32,637 nt of DNA from Candidatus Methanoflexus mossambicus (GCA_031261915.1 JAISIT010000144.1:1-32637); one strand, 5' to 3'; positions 7,535 through 15,809 are shown, counted from the first letter of the stretch. Program-made: numbers and translations. The notes: a model not told the origin generated them from the letters alone.

Positions 7535-8494
7535 TTAAGTATATTCTGCTAACTTAGCCATTCTTTTAAGCATGTTAGGGTGTGTGGATAATATTTCCAT
7601 GAATTTTTCTCCACCACTAAGGTTAACTTTTCTGAATTTTAATTGTGAGAGTTCTGATGCGGAAATATTACCGTCTTTATCAGTGTCAAGTTCAGACATT
7701 TCTCTAATATCATAATCTGATTTTCCAACATTATTTAAAAATAAAGCAGAACTTCCTTTAACTTTCTTAATATCTTTTTTATCCACTTTTGATGCACCAT
7801 AAACCAATTTATACAATGCAGATGCTAATTTTTCTGGAGGATTACCAAATTCAACACTCGCTTCATCAGCATAATATTCTCTGACTCTTGAAACAAATAA
7901 AACAATTAATTGGCCAACAGCATAAGCAATAAAAGCTAATATTCCAATAATTAATCCTCCATTACCATTATCACTTCTAGATAATAAGAAGCTCATTCCA
8001 ATATAGTAACATATTAAAGGTATTCCACTGACTACTGTTGTCACAATCATATCATTATGTTTTATATGGCCTAATTCATGACCTAAAACTGCTTTAACTT
8101 CATCTTCTCGGAGTATATTTAAAAGTCCTCTTGTAACACAAACTCTTCCATCTTTTTTATATCTTCCAAAAGCGAAAGCATTAGGAACTGGTGTTTCACT
8201 GATTCCTATTTTTGGTTTAGGAATATTTGCAGCAATAGCTAATTCACCAACAATTCTGTGTAAGTCTGGTGCTTCTTCTTCTGATAGATATTTAACATGC
8301 ATTGACCATTCTACCAATTTTGGTCCAGCTAAATATTGAGCTAATACAATAGCTATTCCTAAAAATGCATATATTTGATAAGATCCAACTCCTGCAAAGC
8401 TTGCAATAACAAGTATAATTGCATATATAAGTGCAAATAATGCAAACATCGCAGCCCATAAACGTAATCTAAGCTTCCACATACTTAATTTCAT
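7535..8494 (-). CDS. htpX: HtpX-like M48 membrane metalloprotease with an EF-hand-like loop
   Basis: HtpX degrades damaged membrane proteins. The 319-residue protein has two N-terminal membrane segments (about 13-35 and 40-56), the zinc motif HELGH at 139-143, a further membrane pair around 155-172 and 180-202, and the third-ligand motif SRVREYYADEAS with Glu207. Unusually, residues 270-281 form a perfect 12-residue EF-hand pattern, D-T-D-K-D-G-N-I-S-A-S-E, between helical flanks near the C-terminus. Calcium control is a possibility, not shown. The start is supported by GGAGTG upstream. It sits alone among toxin-antitoxin genes. Confidence 0.93.
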   Translation of the reverse strand: MKLSMWKLRLRLWAAMFALFALIYAIILVIASFAGVGSYQIYAFLGIAIVLAQYLAGPKLVEWSMHVKYLSEEEAPDLHRIVGELAIAANIPKPKIGISETPVPNAFAFGRYKKDGRVCVTRGLLNILREDEVKAVLGHELGHIKHNDMIVTTVVSGIPLICYYIGMSFLLSRSDNGNGGLIIGILAFIAYAVGQLIVLFVSRVREYYADEASVEFGNPPEKLASALYKLVYGASKVDKKDIKKVKGSSALFLNNVGKSDYDIREMSELDTDKDGNISASELSQLKFRKVNLSGGEKFMEILSTHPNMLKRMAKLAEYT

Positions 8495-9014
8495 TTAAAC
8501 ACTCCACATAATCTAAATTAATTAAAAATAAGTTTAATTAATATAAATAAATTTAAATTATAAAAAAATCTAAATTATATAATAAATTTAAATTGTAAAA
8601 AAAATAATTCAACTTAAGACTTATTTCAATAATAAATAAAATCATATTAATTTAATAACTTTTTGTAATTTTAAATATATAAAATTTTTGATAAAATGAT
8701 AAAAACATTACTATTTTTAAATATTTTTTATTTAATAATTCTACTTATTCAATAATTATATTAATATTTATTAATTAATAATTCAATATTTTAAATTTTA
8801 AATTTTTAATTCATAAAAAAAATAATTCTAATTCATGAAAAAAATAATTTTTATTTTCTTCCCATAAATCTTATATTATTTATTATCATATATAAACATT
8901 TTGATTTGTCTAATTTTAAATAAAATAAACAAGAAGAAATAAGCAAATATAAAATAGAGATTAAATAAATTTAAATAACTTTAAATTAAACTCTATATTT
9001 AAATATCAATGAAA
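8495..9014. other. 520-bp AT-only spacer
   Basis: Runs of A and T with loosely repeated AATTTAAATT and AATAATTC strings; I see no ORF with coding character. The HtpX promoter must lie at the left end and the 3' end of the ATPase transcript at the right end. Confidence 0.6.
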
Positions 9015-10463
9015 TTAAATATATGAAAATGTTGTTAAGGGAATAAAAATAATATTATCCTCTTTTTTTATTAAAGAAGTTTTATTTGAAATAATAATTC
9101 CATAATCACTGTTATATTTATCTATTGCATTTTTCACTTGTTTTTTATTTTTTTCTCCAATTCCAACTTCTACTGGAATTACATCACCATAAATATTAGT
9201 TAAAAGAAAATCTACACCTCCTTTTTCTGATGCATAGAAAATTCCTAATGGTCTTTTAATTGTTTCCTGCATTTTAAAAAAATAGGATGCAACTAAATTT
9301 TCAGCTAAATTTCCTAAAAATTCTCTATTTTCTGGAGTATACTTTCCTAAAGTAAAATTAATACTTGATTTTATAGATGGGGAAAGGAAATAATATTTCC
9401 ATGGTTTTCTTATTTGTTTTCCTGCCCCACCATAGGCATCAATATGGAATATTAAATGAGTTTTTTCAAGAATGTATAAAATTTCTTGAATAATCGATGG
9501 AGATACACCTATATTTTTTCCTAATTTTACTTTAGAAAGCTCTCCTGGTTTTTGAATAGATAAAAATCTAATTATTTTCAATATTGTTGTTTTTGTATTT
9601 TTTCCAAGGGATTTATAATGTGAAACATCTTTTTCAATTATTCTTTCTATCATATCATAAGTTTTTCTGTGAATATCAAACTCATTTAACGATAAACTCA
9701 TTGGAAAAGACCCATAAGTTAAATAATTTTCAAATTCTTTATTTAATGGAGCTTTTAAATTAGAAAAATTATTAATAATTTTTATTTCTTTATTTATCGC
9801 ATCATCAATATTTCCTGTGAAAATCATTTCTCTAATAGCTGAAGATATTCCTTTAGGAAGATTTATGTCATGTTTTAAATACAAATATTCTTTAAAATTC
9901 ATTGGATAAATAGCTTCTCTTTTCATTCGCCTAACGGAATCTATATTTACTTCAAAATCCAATGCTGAAGAACCTGTAAATATCATAAAAATTTTTTTAC
10001 TCTCATCATAAATGATTTTTCCAGCCATAGACCATTTTTCATCGTATTGTGCCTCATCAATAAAAATAAACAATTCTTTATCTAAAGTAATAGGAGATCT
10101 TTGATGTATTTCATTTATATAAACATATATTGTATCTATTAATCTTTCACCTAAAAATTCATTTAACTGATCTACAGATAAGTATAATATTCTATCATTT
10201 TCAATTTTTTTCTGATTTAATAAATAATCATATAATTGAAAAATCAAAGTACTTTTTCCTAATCCTCTTAAACCTGGCATTATAATAAATCTATTTTCAA
10301 CATATCCATCAAGAAAATCATCAATATACTTTTTTAAGTTTAAAAAAGCATTTCTATACTTAAATTTTTGATTATTATCATAAATATTTTCTTTCATTAA
10401 TGTTGGTTCATCAATCAATCTTTTTTTAATATATGAAATCAATAAATCTTTATTCCCTTCCAT
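9015..10463 (-). CDS. AAA ATPase with DUF4143-type C-terminal nuclease-like domain
   Basis: A 482-residue protein of the ATPase family common in methanogens. Walker A is GLRGLGKST at residues 64-72, Walker B is LFIFIDEAQYDE near 127-138, sensor-like FTGSSA follows. The centre holds a winged-helix segment (GELSKVKLGKNIGVSPSIIQ). The C-terminal DUF4143-like part has GGVDFLL and IPVEVG, the remains of a PD-(D/E)xK nuclease pattern. The ATG at 10463 is preferred over the GTG at 10472 because AGGTG then serves as ribosome binding site. The physiological role of the family is unknown. Its promoter carries four 16-bp palindromes. Confidence 0.88.
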   Translation of the reverse strand: MEGNKDLLISYIKKRLIDEPTLMKENIYDNNQKFKYRNAFLNLKKYIDDFLDGYVENRFIIMPGLRGLGKSTLIFQLYDYLLNQKKIENDRILYLSVDQLNEFLGERLIDTIYVYINEIHQRSPITLDKELFIFIDEAQYDEKWSMAGKIIYDESKKIFMIFTGSSALDFEVNIDSVRRMKREAIYPMNFKEYLYLKHDINLPKGISSAIREMIFTGNIDDAINKEIKIINNFSNLKAPLNKEFENYLTYGSFPMSLSLNEFDIHRKTYDMIERIIEKDVSHYKSLGKNTKTTILKIIRFLSIQKPGELSKVKLGKNIGVSPSIIQEILYILEKTHLIFHIDAYGGAGKQIRKPWKYYFLSPSIKSSINFTLGKYTPENREFLGNLAENLVASYFFKMQETIKRPLGIFYASEKGGVDFLLTNIYGDVIPVEVGIGEKNKKQVKNAIDKYNSDYGIIISNKTSLIKKEDNIIFIPLTTFSYI

Positions 10464-10497
10464 GAAATTCACCTAAAAAAATTTTAAAACATACCAG

Positions 10498-10505
10498 TAT
10501 ATAAA
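10498..10505 (-). promoter_or_regulatory. Probable TATA box of the AAA ATPase gene
   Basis: TTTATATA on the minus strand, 35-42 bp upstream of the ATG at 10463; the first palindrome (10509-10524) begins 3 bp upstream of it, where the BRE would be. Confidence 0.5.
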
Positions 10506-10508
10506 TGC

Positions 10509-10633
10509 ATTCTAAATTTAGAATGAATATTTAAATAAACTTATTCTAATTTTAGAATAAACTATTATATAAAGTTATTCTTTTTTTAGAATAAATAATA
10601 ATATGAAATAGATAATTATTCTATTTTTAGAAG
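10509..10633. promoter_or_regulatory. Array of four 16-bp palindromes, 34-bp spacing
   Basis: The first unit is the perfect palindrome ATTCTAAATTTAGAAT (10509-10524). Variants with the same ATTCT...TAGAAT ends follow at 10543-10558 and 10577-10592, and a degenerate fourth (ends TAGAAG) at 10618-10633. Spacings are 34, 34 and 41 bp. The array covers the promoter of the AAA ATPase gene and nothing else, so it is best read as a multi-site operator for a dimeric regulator. Confidence 0.8.
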
Positions 10634-10715
10634 ATCTCATATCAACTAAGATTTTCAATATCCAAAAATAGAAAAAGATTATTAAAAATGCTAAAACAAA
10701 ATCAAATAATTGTTT

Positions 10716-11279
10716 TTAATATTTTAAAAAGTTTTTACAATCATTTTTATATCTTTTAGAATAATAATCATGAAAAGAAGAATCAGGTAAATGTCTATTT
10801 CTATTTAACATTTTTTTCCATAACATTTCTGCTTTATCCTGAGTAATTATGTTTTTTTCAACTGATTTTCCTAAAATAATTGCTGTAGTTAAAAGAGATA
10901 AATTAAATTCATCAGTTAATTTTTTAACATCCGAAATATTATTACTTGCCACCATTCCATTATTTTCAATTGCAAGAGCTATAACTGATGCTTCTCCTTT
11001 ACCTAAAGATTTACCTCCCCAATATCCTTTTTCAATACATCTATAATTACTATATTCTTTAGATAATATACTAATCTCTTTAACTTCAACAAAACCAGAG
11101 TTTATTAATAAATTAAGATTATTTTTAATATTTTTAGGAGTGCTTTCAATAAAAAATTCATCAAATACTGGTTCAGGAATAATGACTTTAGAAAACATTT
11201 TAAAAAGAACTGAACATTCATCAATTATTAAAAAACAAGCTAAACAATCAGTATCATAAAATATAGGTTTATTTTTCAA
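10716..11279 (-). CDS. PIN-domain-like protein, third gene of XRE/ImmA operon
   Basis: About 187 residues. The N-terminal IFYDTDCLACFL gives the first acidic pair of a PIN nuclease, GKGEASVIALA carries the conserved Glu, and MVASNNISDVKKL the later Asp. PIN domains are Mg-dependent RNases. Possible starts are TTG 11309, ATG 11303 and TTG 11279; I favour TTG 11279 because AAGAAGGGG lies 6 nt upstream and PIN proteins begin just before the first strand. The gene then overlaps the ImmA/IrrE gene by 11 nt. In this operon it is the likely effector, with the first two genes as regulator and protease. This role is inferred from gene order. Confidence 0.78.
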   Translation of the reverse strand: MKNKPIFYDTDCLACFLIIDECSVLFKMFSKVIIPEPVFDEFFIESTPKNIKNNLNLLINSGFVEVKEISILSKEYSNYRCIEKGYWGGKSLGKGEASVIALAIENNGMVASNNISDVKKLTDEFNLSLLTTAIILGKSVEKNIITQDKAEMLWKKMLNRNRHLPDSSFHDYYSKRYKNDCKNFLKY

Positions 11280-12012
11280 TGAAATCCCCTTCTTTAAAGC
11301 CATAAACAATATCTGATCTAAAAATATCCATTAACAATTCTTCTTTTTTTCCAATAGATATTTTTTTATCATCAAAAGCTTTTTCAGTCAATCTAATATA
11401 ATTACCAAAAGAAAAGTATTTCTTATTTTCAGGTGCAGGATCATATAATTCTGTGCTAAAACCTAATTTAATAGCTTCTCGTTTAATATTATATTTATAG
11501 TCTTCAAAATCTCTTTGTGAAATTAGTTTTTCAGTTTTTAATTTATATAACATTGCAACATGACTAATTTGAAAAAATTGTTCACAAAATATAATATCCT
11601 TTAAATTCCATTTTTTTATGTTATTTTTTCTCATATAATCATTTAATGCACAACTTGGAAGTAATAAAGATGATGCAAAATTATCCGCTTCTTTTTCACT
11701 GTTAATATTTGTTTCATATCCACTACAAATCAACCATTCATTGTTGTCTTCATATATTAAGTGATATATTTCATGGGCTAAAGTAAAATTTTGTCTACCT
11801 TTAGAATGCTCTGAATTGATAAAAATAACTTGATCTATCCCTATTTTAGAACAGCACCCACTAATTTTTTCATCTAATGGTAATAAAACCAATGTTAAGT
11901 TAGGCATTTTTTCTATGGTTAATGAAAATATATCAATTGGAGAATAATTGTCAATTCCCCATTCTCTTCTTAAATTTTCAGCTAATTGATTAGTATCATA
12001 ATATTGTTTCAT
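11269..12012 (-). CDS. ImmA/IrrE-family metallopeptidase
   Basis: A 247-residue protein with zinc motif HEIYH at 80-84 (in NFTLAHEIYHLIYED) and the downstream EKEADNFASSLLLP block with Glu108 as likely third ligand. Members cleave XRE-type repressors, as ImmA does in ICEBs1 and IrrE/PprI does in Deinococcus. The XRE repressor gene lies 2 nt upstream, and the PIN gene overlaps downstream, so the three form one operon. The C-terminal third (about 150-247) is less conserved and may act as sensor. Confidence 0.9.
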   Translation of the reverse strand: MKQYYDTNQLAENLRREWGIDNYSPIDIFSLTIEKMPNLTLVLLPLDEKISGCCSKIGIDQVIFINSEHSKGRQNFTLAHEIYHLIYEDNNEWLICSGYETNINSEKEADNFASSLLLPSCALNDYMRKNNIKKWNLKDIIFCEQFFQISHVAMLYKLKTEKLISQRDFEDYKYNIKREAIKLGFSTELYDPAPENKKYFSFGNYIRLTEKAFDDKKISIGKKEELLMDIFRSDIVYGFKEGDFIEK

Positions 12013-12014
12013 TT

Positions 12015-12344
12015 TTATTCCTCATTTTCTAAATTTCTTAAAAACTTTAAATTGCCAATTATTTTATTCATTTTAGCAACAAGACTTAAATCAAGATTAT
12101 TTTCACTAATTCTAAATGCAATTTTTGGAATATTGTATTCATCAGATTCTAATAAAATATATTCATAAGAACAATCATATAATGCAGAAATTTTATCTAA
12201 CAAACTTAAATTAAGCACCCTATTTCCATTTTCAATTTTAGAAAGCTGTCCTTGATTAATCTTTAAATAATCTGCAACTTGTTTTTGAGTATAATTACTT
12301 TCTATCCTTAATTTCTTTAATCTTTCTCCTATTTTCTTATTCAT
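12015..12344 (-). CDS. XRE-family (Cro/cI-like) transcriptional regulator
   Basis: A 109-residue protein with a canonical lambda-repressor-type HTH at about residues 5-60 (RLKKLRIESNYTQKQVADYL, then INQGQLSKIENGNR) and a short C-terminal tail. It is probably the repressor of the operon and the substrate of the ImmA/IrrE protease encoded 2 nt downstream. The start follows AAGGTGATAAT. A TATA-like element at 12382-12393 flanked by inverted arms (12374-12380 and 12408-12414) suggests autoregulation. Confidence 0.92.
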   Translation of the reverse strand: MNKKIGERLKKLRIESNYTQKQVADYLKINQGQLSKIENGNRVLNLSLLDKISALYDCSYEYILLESDEYNIPKIAFRISENNLDLSLVAKMNKIIGNLKFLRNLENEE

Positions 12345-12664
12345 ATTATCACCTTAATACTTATATATTAATATGGCATAAATAATATATAAATATTTCC
12401 ATAAAAATATGCCACAAATATTAATTGTTCTATCCATAATTCAAATTTTTAGGAATTTTTATAATAAATAAATTCATGATAATTTTATTTATGATAATTT
12501 TAATAACATATCGCAAATAGATAAGAAATAAGAAAAATGATTATGATTATTTTGAGTTATATATGCTTTAAAAAATAGATAAAAATAGATAAAATAATAA
12601 AATAAAAAATTTATTAATATTAAATAGCTATTTTTAAATATAACTATCAATATTAATTTAATGT
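12345..12664. other. 320-bp spacer with XRE operon promoter
   Basis: It contains the XRE operon promoter on the minus strand at the left. The remainder is AT-rich, with a duplicated ATAGATAAAATA-like string near 12577-12600; it is the 3' flank of the MFS gene. No gene seen. Confidence 0.5.
12374..12414. promoter_or_regulatory. Candidate operator of the XRE operon
   Basis: Inverted arms TGGCATA (12374-12380) and TATGCCA (12408-12414), start-to-start 34 bp, lie on either side of a TATA-like TTTATATATT on the minus strand. The G/C core is rare in this spacer, which makes the match more meaningful than most AT repeats here. Confidence 0.55.
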
Positions 12665-14071
12665 TTAATCTGAGTTATCTGAATGGGCTTTAATGCCAAT
12701 AGCACAACAAATAACTGCCAAAATACATAAAATAGTTGCAATAATTGCAGCAATTTCAGAACTTTTAATTAAAAGAGGATAAACCTTAGGAACAATCTCA
12801 ACAGAACCCATCACAAATGCAAACACCAATGTTAAAATTCCCATACTTAAATTCTGACCAACAACTCTCATAGTTGAAACTGTAGCTGATGCATGGGAAG
12901 AGTATTCAATAGGAACTGAACTCATAATTGTGTTTGTGTTTGGAGCTGTGAAAAGACCGAATCCAAAACCTTTAACTGCCATAATAGCTACCATAAATAG
13001 TATTGTTGACTTTGCATCTAAAAATGATAACATAAACATTGATAAAGTAATGAAAATCATTCCAGTTGTAGCTATTATTTGTGGATTAATCTTATCTGAT
13101 ATTTTTCCAGCAATTGGAGCTACAATAGCCATGACAACAGGCATAACAATTAAAATAATCCCAGCAGTTTCTGTATTGTATCCATTAATGTATTGTAAAT
13201 GATAACTTAAGGAATAAATAAGGAAAAATGATGCTAAATAGCTAATAAGAGAAGCTAAGGATGCTGATGAGAATTTTAAGTTTTTAATTAAATGAACATT
13301 AAAAATAGGATCTTGTTCTCTTTTTTCCCAGAAATAAAAACCAATTAATAATAAAATTGACATTACAAAGGTTATTTGACCAATAAGATCTGTTAAACTT
13401 GTAAATCCAAAGATTAAAAAGAAAATACCTAATGAAAAGAGTATAGTTCCAATATAATCAAATTTATGCTTTGTTTCATAGACCCATTCTTTATCTATTT
13501 TCCATAGAGTTAAAACTAAAGTTAGAATTATAAATGGAATAGAAAATAAAAATACACTACCCCAACCGAAATTAAAGGTTAAAGTTCCACCTAAAACAGG
13601 AGAAAGTGCCATTCCAACATAAATAGCTGCCATTATAATACCAATAGCTTTTCCACGATCTTCTACAGGAAATGCTTCATTAATAAATGCAAGAGAGCAA
13701 ACATTTAAAATAGCTGAAGCTATACCTTGAATAACTCTAAATAAAATTATAGATTCAGCAGAAAATGCAAAAGCTGCCCCAAAAGAAGAGACTATGAGAA
13801 TTATTAAGCCAATAATAAAAAGTTTCTTTAATCCAACCTTATCTGCCACTTTAGCGACAGGAATAGAGAAAATAGCTATTGCAAGGAGATTACTTATAAC
13901 TGCCCAATTTTGCATAATTGCATCCATATGAAAGTCTGCACCAATTGGAGGAGCTACAACTGCCATTACAGATGAAATAAAAGTCACTAAAAAAGAAATA
14001 AATGCTGAAACAAAAACAACATACCATTTAAACGAATGCCCTTCAGAAGACACATTTTTATTTGAAAACAT
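12665..14071 (-). CDS. MFS drug-efflux-type transporter (DHA2-like, 14 TM)
   Basis: A 468-residue integral membrane protein with about 14 hydrophobic segments, first near 17-40. The loop 2-3 motif A-like sequence (KVADKVGLKKLFIIG, about 73-87) and motif C-like GMALSPVLGGTL (about 152-163) match drug:H+ antiporters of the EmrB/QacA group. It should expel toxic compounds or organic anions; the substrate is unknown. The start follows GGTGAATC. The gene is alone, with no regulator next to it. Confidence 0.88.
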   Translation of the reverse strand: MFSNKNVSSEGHSFKWYVVFVSAFISFLVTFISSVMAVVAPPIGADFHMDAIMQNWAVISNLLAIAIFSIPVAKVADKVGLKKLFIIGLIILIVSSFGAAFAFSAESIILFRVIQGIASAILNVCSLAFINEAFPVEDRGKAIGIIMAAIYVGMALSPVLGGTLTFNFGWGSVFLFSIPFIILTLVLTLWKIDKEWVYETKHKFDYIGTILFSLGIFFLIFGFTSLTDLIGQITFVMSILLLIGFYFWEKREQDPIFNVHLIKNLKFSSASLASLISYLASFFLIYSLSYHLQYINGYNTETAGIILIVMPVVMAIVAPIAGKISDKINPQIIATTGMIFITLSMFMLSFLDAKSTILFMVAIMAVKGFGFGLFTAPNTNTIMSSVPIEYSSHASATVSTMRVVGQNLSMGILTLVFAFVMGSVEIVPKVYPLLIKSSEIAAIIATILCILAVICCAIGIKAHSDNSD

Positions 14072-14160
14072 GATTCACCATAAGTTTTTATATAAATAAA
14101 ATAATTTAATAAAATTAAATAAAAAATTAAAGAAGATTATTTAAATTATGTTAAAAATAA

Positions 14161-14220
14161 CTAAAATAATATTTATTAAATTAAAATTAACTAAAATAAT
14201 ATTTATTAATTTAAAATTAA
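14161..14220. repeat. Two tandem 30-bp AT-rich units
   Basis: Two near-identical 30-bp copies beginning CTAAAATAATATTTATTAA (14161-14190 and 14191-14220), with a degenerate third after it. Upstream of the MFS gene; function unknown. Confidence 0.8.
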
Positions 14221-14343
14221 TTAAAATAAAATTTAAATAATTTATTCTAATTAAATAAAAAAATAATTAAATTTAAATAGAAAATATTAAATTTTAAAGA
14301 AAGATAATCTTTCAATATTAAAAAAAAAAGTTTATTTCATTTA

Positions 14344-14745
14344 TTAATTTCTTTGAGAACGATGAATTTTGTGTTTAATTAAAAACTCACGAATTCCTTT
14401 ATAATCCATTCCATTATTAAATAAAATTTGTTGAATCTGAATTTTAAAGAATAATTGATTGAAAAAATTTAAAATAAGTAAAAATATTTTATATATAAAA
14501 ATATTATGCTTGTTAATATGTTTCTTAGACAAATTATAATTAATATTATTATAATTACCAGAAATATTATTGTTTACATTACATTTAGTATTAAAATTAT
14601 TAAAATTATTAAAATTATTAAAATTATCATAAAAATTATTACATTTATTGTTAAAATTATTGCCTAAATCATTATTAAAAATAATATTAAAGTTTAAATT
14701 AATAAAAAAATTTAAATAAATATTCATTTTAATTTTTATCTCCAT
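14344..14745 (-). CDS. Doubtful Asn-rich ORF
   Basis: A 133-codon frame dominated by Asn, Phe, Ile and Lys, much of it produced by AAT/AAC repeats including a 9-bp tandem repeat at 14591-14626. Only the last 25 residues (MDYKGIREFLIKHKIHRSQRN) have normal protein composition and may be the end of an old gene. The first ATG has no ribosome binding site; GGAGAT inside the frame could serve an ATG at 14727. I recognise no family. It may be a repeat-expanded pseudogene. Confidence 0.3.
   Translation of the reverse strand: MEIKIKMNIYLNFFINLNFNIIFNNDLGNNFNNKCNNFYDNFNNFNNFNNFNTKCNVNNNISGNYNNINYNLSKKHINKHNIFIYKIFLLILNFFNQLFFKIQIQQILFNNGMDYKGIREFLIKHKIHRSQRN
14591..14626. repeat. 9-bp tandem repeat, four units
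   Basis: TTAAAATTA repeated four times without change. Nine is a multiple of three, so within the Asn-rich ORF it encodes a repeated N-F-N pattern. Confidence 0.9.
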
Positions 14746-14926
14746 AAATAATAATAAAAGAAAAAATAATAGCTATAAAATTATAATAAATATATTAAGA
14801 TAAATATTCATCAATAAAAGTCATAATTCTTAATTTTAAAGCTAATCACAAATAATAAGAACATCACTTTGATTAAATTCATTTCTCATATTATCCATCA
14901 ATGTATCAAGTATCAAGTTAAATTTG

Positions 14927-15367
14927 CTACTTTTTTGGTTTTACCTTAATACCTACCAACTGGATAATATCCGACAATTCATCATCCAATTCAACAGAAT
15001 AATGTATCCATCCTCCAAAATCACCACAAGGATAGCGATTTTTCCAGATATCCTGTGTTTTTGGTAGCAAATCATCCAGTATTGTATCTACTTGGGATGC
15101 TCCTTTGTCATTAATTGAAATAGTGCAACAGAACCCATTTTCTTCAAAAAATACATATAGCAACAATGATTTTTTATGAGCATAACGGAAACTCCAGCCG
15201 TATTCATTGCCGAAAGGAAATTTCATTTCTCGATTTAAGTCATATCGTTCTTGTAACATCTTTTCAAAGTGTATGAGCCATTGCCAAGCATCATCACCTA
15301 AAAAAAGCTGGATAAAATCTTCTGTGGGTTGATGGGACTTTTCAGTCAATCGTTTTTTCTCATTCAT
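14927..15367 (-). CDS. DUF3788 family protein, probably acquired
   Basis: A 146-residue soluble protein with the DUF3788 pattern: DAWQWLIHFEKML (about 26-38), WSFRYAHKKSLLLYVFFEENGFCCTI (about 58-83), then the C-terminal WKNRYPCGDFGGWIHY block. The function is unknown; the fold is thought to bind small molecules or DNA-less partners only by analogy. Its GC content is visibly higher than every neighbour and codons such as CCG, CTG and CGT appear, so it looks horizontally acquired, probably from a Firmicute-like donor. GAGGT lies 7 nt before the ATG. It faces away from the nitrogenase-like cluster. Confidence 0.8.
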   Translation of the reverse strand: MNEKKRLTEKSHQPTEDFIQLFLGDDAWQWLIHFEKMLQERYDLNREMKFPFGNEYGWSFRYAHKKSLLLYVFFEENGFCCTISINDKGASQVDTILDDLLPKTQDIWKNRYPCGDFGGWIHYSVELDDELSDIIQLVGIKVKPKK

Positions 15368-15448
15368 AGAAAAAACCTCATTATTTATAAAAAACTTAAA
15401 AACTAATTACAATAGATTAAAAAAGAAAGTGTAATATATTATTTATTT

Positions 15449-15498
15449 TTTCTATAATTTAAAGTTCTCGTTTTCATGAGTGTGTCAAATTATAGAAA
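15449..15498. repeat. 12-bp perfect inverted repeat around a GC-richer loop
   Basis: TTTCTATAATTT (15449-15460) and AAATTATAGAAA (15487-15498) are exact reverse complements enclosing 26 nt that contain a smaller CTC...GAG pairing. It may be a hairpin in the DUF3788 leader, an operator or a recombination scar. Confidence 0.75.
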
Positions 15499-15530
15499 TA
15501 TTTATATATTATGTTTAATAAAAATATTAT

Positions 15531-15544
15531 ATAACAATTGTTAT
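15531..15544. promoter_or_regulatory. Palindrome ATAACAATTGTTAT, distal copy
   Basis: A perfect 14-bp palindrome, identical to the copy at 15796-15809, and not seen elsewhere in this window. Probable binding site for a dimeric regulator of the nitrogenase-like cluster or of the divergent DUF3788 gene. Confidence 0.65.
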
Positions 15545-15760
15545 AAATTATAAAATAATTTTTATTCTAATAAAATTAAAATATTTTTTTAAATTTTTTT
15601 AAATCAATTTATATTTATTTTAGATTTAAACTTATATTTATTTAGATTTATTTATATTATAGATTTAAAGCATATTTAAAGTATATTTAAAGTATATTAA
15701 AGTCTATAAAGCATACTAAATTATATTTAAAATAATAATAGCTTTATATTTCTATGTGTA

Positions 15761-15768
15761 TTTATAAA
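15761..15768 (+). promoter_or_regulatory. Probable TATA box of the nifH-like gene
   Basis: TTTATAAA; transcription would start about 25 bp on, at roughly 15788-15796, just before or at the proximal palindrome. Confidence 0.45.
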
Positions 15769-15795
15769 TATTTTAAATAAATCTTAAAATTAAAT

Positions 15796-15809
15796 ATAAC
15801 AATTGTTAT
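15796..15809. promoter_or_regulatory. Palindrome ATAACAATTGTTAT, proximal copy (candidate operator)
   Basis: The same perfect 14-bp palindrome, between the TATA box and the ribosome binding site (AGAGGT at 15831-15836). A protein bound here would block RNA polymerase, as expected of a repressor operator. The sequence differs from the GGAA-N6-TTCC operator described for NrpR in methanococci. Confidence 0.7.

Noticed and set aside
14842-14926. Possible gene scar directly after the DUF3788 stop (frame ending LMDNMRNEFNQSDVLIICD)
   Set aside because: About 28 codons with no start signal and no recognised family. It could mark an insertion point, but the sequence does not prove it.
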